A DNA stretch of 64,000 bases from Mesorhizobium ventifaucium. Lineage in GTDB: Bacteria > Pseudomonadota > Alphaproteobacteria > Rhizobiales > Rhizobiaceae. The DNA is taken from assembly GCF_935822925.1 (NCBI RefSeq), contig NZ_CAKXZS010000078.1:62001-126000 (forward strand), read 5' to 3'. Numbering within the stretch: the stretch's first letter is position 1; every line of letters begins with the position of its first letter. The notes under the pieces are model-generated. The model saw nothing but the letters and a program-made list of their open reading frames with translations, did no database searches and had not been told where the DNA came from. Position numbers and translations under genes: made by a program. Below, piece by piece: positions 61,685-64,000 of this stretch.

Positions 61685-61933
61685 ATGATCACGGTCAAAT
61701 TGCCGCAAAAAGCCGAGAAGCTGCTGGCCGATATGGCGAGGGCCAGCGGTCGTACGATCGATCAGGTTGCAGTTGAAGCGATCCTCGAGACAATCGAGGA
61801 TTGGCAGGATGCCAGAATTGCGGAGGAACGCTTTAGGGATGACGACGGCGCGCGCATTCCGTTGGAGGAGGTGATCCGGAAGCTTGAGATTCGCGAAGCA
61901 GCGGAACGGCGCAAGAAACCTGCCGCTGAATGA
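61685..61933 (+). CDS. RHH/RelB-like antitoxin
   Basis: An 82-residue protein beginning MITVKLPQKAEKLLADMARA, a short strand then helices of a ribbon-helix-helix DNA-binding fold, with a charged C-terminal tail (AERRKKPAAE) likely to wrap the toxin. Its stop overlaps the toxin start (ATGA), the usual order antitoxin-toxin. It would autoregulate the operon. Confidence 0.75.
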   Translation: MITVKLPQKAEKLLADMARASGRTIDQVAVEAILETIEDWQDARIAEERFRDDDGARIPLEEVIRKLEIREAAERRKKPAAE

Positions 61934-62196
61934 ATTGGCGTGTCGAGTTCACGCGGCAAGCCGAAAAAGACATCGAACGGCTTTCAACGAAAGACCAGCG
62001 GCGCATCCTCGAATTCCTGCATCAAAGAGTTTCGGAGCATCCCAATCCAAGAACGCTTGCCAAGCGCCTAACCGCGACCAAGCAAGAGGCTTGGCGTTTT
62101 CGCGTCGGCGACTACAGAATCATTGCCCAATTCGAGGATAGCCGGCTTGTCGTGCTGGTTGTGGAGGTCGGCAACCGTCGCGAGGTCTATCGATGA
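61930..62196 (+). CDS. RelE/ParE-family toxin
   Basis: An 88-residue basic protein with the RelE-fold pattern: VEFTRQAEKDIERLSTKDQR, LTATKQEAWRFRVGDYRIIA and VEVGNRREVYR. These C-terminal Arg/Tyr residues fit RelE-type mRNA interferases, though ParE-like action on gyrase cannot be ruled out. The start is coupled to the antitoxin stop. Its stop overlaps the tam start (ATGA). Confidence 0.85.
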   Translation: MNWRVEFTRQAEKDIERLSTKDQRRILEFLHQRVSEHPNPRTLAKRLTATKQEAWRFRVGDYRIIAQFEDSRLVVLVVEVGNRREVYR

Positions 62197-62996
62197 TCAG
62201 CACTGCCGCAAAAGCAAAACTCGACTGGTCCGCCGCCCAATATCTCAAATTCGAGGACGAGCGCACGCGGCCGGCGCGCGATCTCGTCGCGCAGGTACCG
62301 GTGGCGGCGCCGCACCGGGTGGTCGATATCGGCTGCGGGCCGGGCAATTCGACCGAATTGCTGGTTGAGCGCTGGCCGAGCGCGCAGGTCAGCGGTTTAG
62401 ACACCTCGCCTGACATGATCGAGAAGGCCAGGGCGCGTCTGCCGGAAGTGGCCTTCGAACTGGCGGATGCGGCGGCGTGGCAGCCCGAAAAACCGGTCGA
62501 CGTGATTTTCGCCAATGCGGTATTCCAGTGGCTGCCGGGGCATCCGGCGATCTTCCAGCGGCTGATGGGATTTTTGGCGCCGGGCGGCGCGCTTGCCGTG
62601 CAGATGCCCGACAATATGGGCGAGCCGTCGCACCGGCTGATGCGCGAGACGGCGGCCGAAATGCCGTTTGCCGAAAAGCTTGAGGGTGCTGCGCGAGGGC
62701 CGCTGCCGCCGGTGTCGTTCTATTACGATCTTTTGTCGCCGTTCTCCGACCGGCTCGACATCTGGCACACCGCCTACAATCATCCGCTGGCCGATGCCGG
62801 GGCAATCGTCGAGTGGCTGAAGTCGACGGGGCTGAAGCCGTTTCTCGATCCGCTCGACGAGGACGAGCGACGGCTTTTTCTCACGCGCTACACCGCCAGA
62901 ATAACCGAAGCCTATCCGAACACGGCGAACGGCAAGGTTCTGCTGCGTTTCCCGCGCCTTTTCATCGTCGCACGGCGCGCTGCCAAAAACGATTGA
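62193..62996 (+). CDS. tam: Trans-aconitate 2-methyltransferase-like SAM methyltransferase
   Basis: A 267-residue class I methyltransferase. DIGCGPGNSTELLVERWPSA is SAM motif I, and GLDTSPDMIEKAR follows. FELADAAAWQPEKPVDVIFA matches Tam. ANAVFQWLPGH is a Tam signature. Methylates trans-aconitate, a by-product of the TCA cycle. Its start overlaps the toxin stop (ATGA), so it is translated as part of the toxin-antitoxin operon. Confidence 0.9.
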   Translation: MISTAAKAKLDWSAAQYLKFEDERTRPARDLVAQVPVAAPHRVVDIGCGPGNSTELLVERWPSAQVSGLDTSPDMIEKARARLPEVAFELADAAAWQPEKPVDVIFANAVFQWLPGHPAIFQRLMGFLAPGGALAVQMPDNMGEPSHRLMRETAAEMPFAEKLEGAARGPLPPVSFYYDLLSPFSDRLDIWHTAYNHPLADAGAIVEWLKSTGLKPFLDPLDEDERRLFLTRYTARITEAYPNTANGKVLLRFPRLFIVARRAAKND

Positions 62997-63194
62997 CCAC
63001 ACCGAGACGCACTGCTTGGCTGCGCCTAATTCGGTTTCGCCACAATGCGCAGTGCTGCCACGCAAGGTCGAGGTCTTTTGCCTCAGGCACTTGATTTAAG
63101 CCGGCATAAACTAGCTTGATGCGAATAATATTGCGCCGAACTCTCGCGGCGCCCACATCAAGCCGTAGCGCCTGCGCATGGGGACGAACTGAAA

Positions 63195-64000
63195 ATGCAT
63201 CGCGTCATCATCAGCGGCATCGGCGTTGAAATCCCCGAGCCTTCGATCACCAATGAGGAATTGGTCGACAGCTTCAATGCCTGGGTCGAGATGGAGAATG
63301 TCCGCCGCCAGGCTTCGGGCGAGACGCTGCTGCACAAATCGGACAGCGCCTTCATCGTCCATGCTTCGGGCGTGCAGACGCGCCATGTGATCGAGCGGGA
63401 AGGCATTCTCGACCCGACCCGCATGGCGCCGCGCATTCCGGCGCGGCCGGACGATGCGCTGTCGCTGGAAGCCGAGTTCGGCATCGCATCGGCCAGGAAA
63501 GCGCTCGACCATGCCGGCCTGGAGCCATCAGATATCGACCTGGTGATCTGCTCGGCCTCGCATCACCAGCGGCCCTATCCGGCGATCGCCATCGAGATGC
63601 AGCAGGCGATGGGCACGAAGGGCGCCGGTTTCGACATGGGCCTTGGCTGCTCGTCGGCGGCGGCGGCGTTGCATATCGCGGTCAATCTGGTGCGGGCGGG
63701 CGCACACAGGCGCGTGCTGGTGACGACGCCCGAGATCATCACCGGCCATCTCAATTTCCGCGACCGGCAGACGCATTTCATCTTCGGCGATGCTTCGGTC
63801 TCGATGGTCGTCGAGGGGCTTGCCCAAGGCGACAAACGGCCGGGACGTTTCGAGGTGCTCGACACCCGGACCTGGACGCAGATGTCCAACAACATCCGCA
63901 CCAATCTTGGCTACTACACGCGCACCGCCCAGCACGATCCGTATATGATCTACCTGGAAGGCAACCTGATCAAGCAGGTCGGCAACAAGGTGTTCAAGGA
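63195..64000 (+). CDS. KAS III-like (FabH-family) synthase, 5' part
   Basis: The frame is open from the ATG at 63195 to the window edge (268 codons seen). The N-terminus HRVIISGIGVEIPEPSITNE is FabH-like. Nucleophile Cys152 is in MGLGCSSAAAALHIA; FIFGDASVSMVVEG is the characteristic FGD region. In E. coli FabH the Cys is near residue 112, so about 40 residues are inserted earlier (VEMENVRRQASGETLLHKSD region). It condenses an acyl-CoA with malonyl-ACP or a related substrate. Its last residues lie beyond the window. Confidence 0.85.
   Translation, partial: MHRVIISGIGVEIPEPSITNEELVDSFNAWVEMENVRRQASGETLLHKSDSAFIVHASGVQTRHVIEREGILDPTRMAPRIPARPDDALSLEAEFGIASARKALDHAGLEPSDIDLVICSASHHQRPYPAIAIEMQQAMGTKGAGFDMGLGCSSAAAALHIAVNLVRAGAHRRVLVTTPEIITGHLNFRDRQTHFIFGDASVSMVVEGLAQGDKRPGRFEVLDTRTWTQMSNNIRTNLGYYTRTAQHDPYMIYLEGNLIKQVGNKVFK

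Noticed and set aside
59671..61698. A 675-residue open frame antisense to ettA
   Set aside because: It mirrors the conserved ABC-F gene in a high-GC genome and has no family motif.

Overview
The window reads as a chromosomal segment of a high-GC alphaproteobacterium, most likely Mesorhizobium or a close relative in the Rhizobiales. The grounds are the gene complement (an NMT1-type ABC transporter beside reductive pyrimidine catabolism, an MttB homologue with a GcvT-fused demethylating dehydrogenase, rhizobial TamA/TamB) and several intergenic palindrome families of the kind that crowd Mesorhizobium genomes. No rRNA, tRNA or CRISPR array was seen. The assignment is from memory of these families, not from a database search.

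Layout. 0-2.8 kb: sulfate ABC transporter on the minus strand (sbp-cysT-cysW); no cysA is visible. 3.2-10.9 kb: pbpC and a giant alpha-2-macroglobulin (minus strand), then 11.2-21.1 kb tamA and tamB (plus strand): an envelope block. The tamB gene is about twice the length of E. coli tamB and carries tandem 1866-bp units. 21.5-27.8 kb: a family-5 solute-binding protein with two permeases and a double ATPase. It is followed by a small transglycosylase-like lipoprotein on the other strand, an MttB-family methyltransferase and an FAD/GcvT dehydrogenase. Together these suggest uptake and demethylation of an N-methylated compound.

34.0-53.7 kb: reductive pyrimidine degradation. PreT/PreA reduce uracil or thymine, dihydropyrimidinase and an N-carbamoyl-beta-alanine amidohydrolase open and cleave the product, and an omega-aminotransferase consumes beta-alanine. 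A RutR-like TetR regulator and an NMT1-type ABC transporter complete the set. RutR-type operator sequences lie upstream of both preT and the aminotransferase. The two halves are separated by about 7 kb (36.7-43.9 kb) of accessory genes: Rrf2/AhpD-like/DoxX, a DUF3592 protein, an SDR, a secreted cupin, an IS5-type transposase fragment fused in frame to a decayed gene, and a nitronate monooxygenase.

53.8-64.0 kb: a CHRD protein, a ThDP enzyme coupled to a class III CoA-transferase, a monoacylglycerol-lipase-like hydrolase, a secreted RNase T2, EttA, a ribbon-helix-helix/RelE toxin-antitoxin pair translationally coupled to a trans-aconitate methyltransferase, and the 5' part of a KAS III-like synthase that runs off the window.

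The most unusual items are the internal amplification in tamB, the split RutR-linked pyrimidine regulon, the MttB/dehydrogenase/transporter group with no visible corrinoid protein, and the IS5 chimera. No wholly new multi-gene system could be demonstrated from sequence alone.
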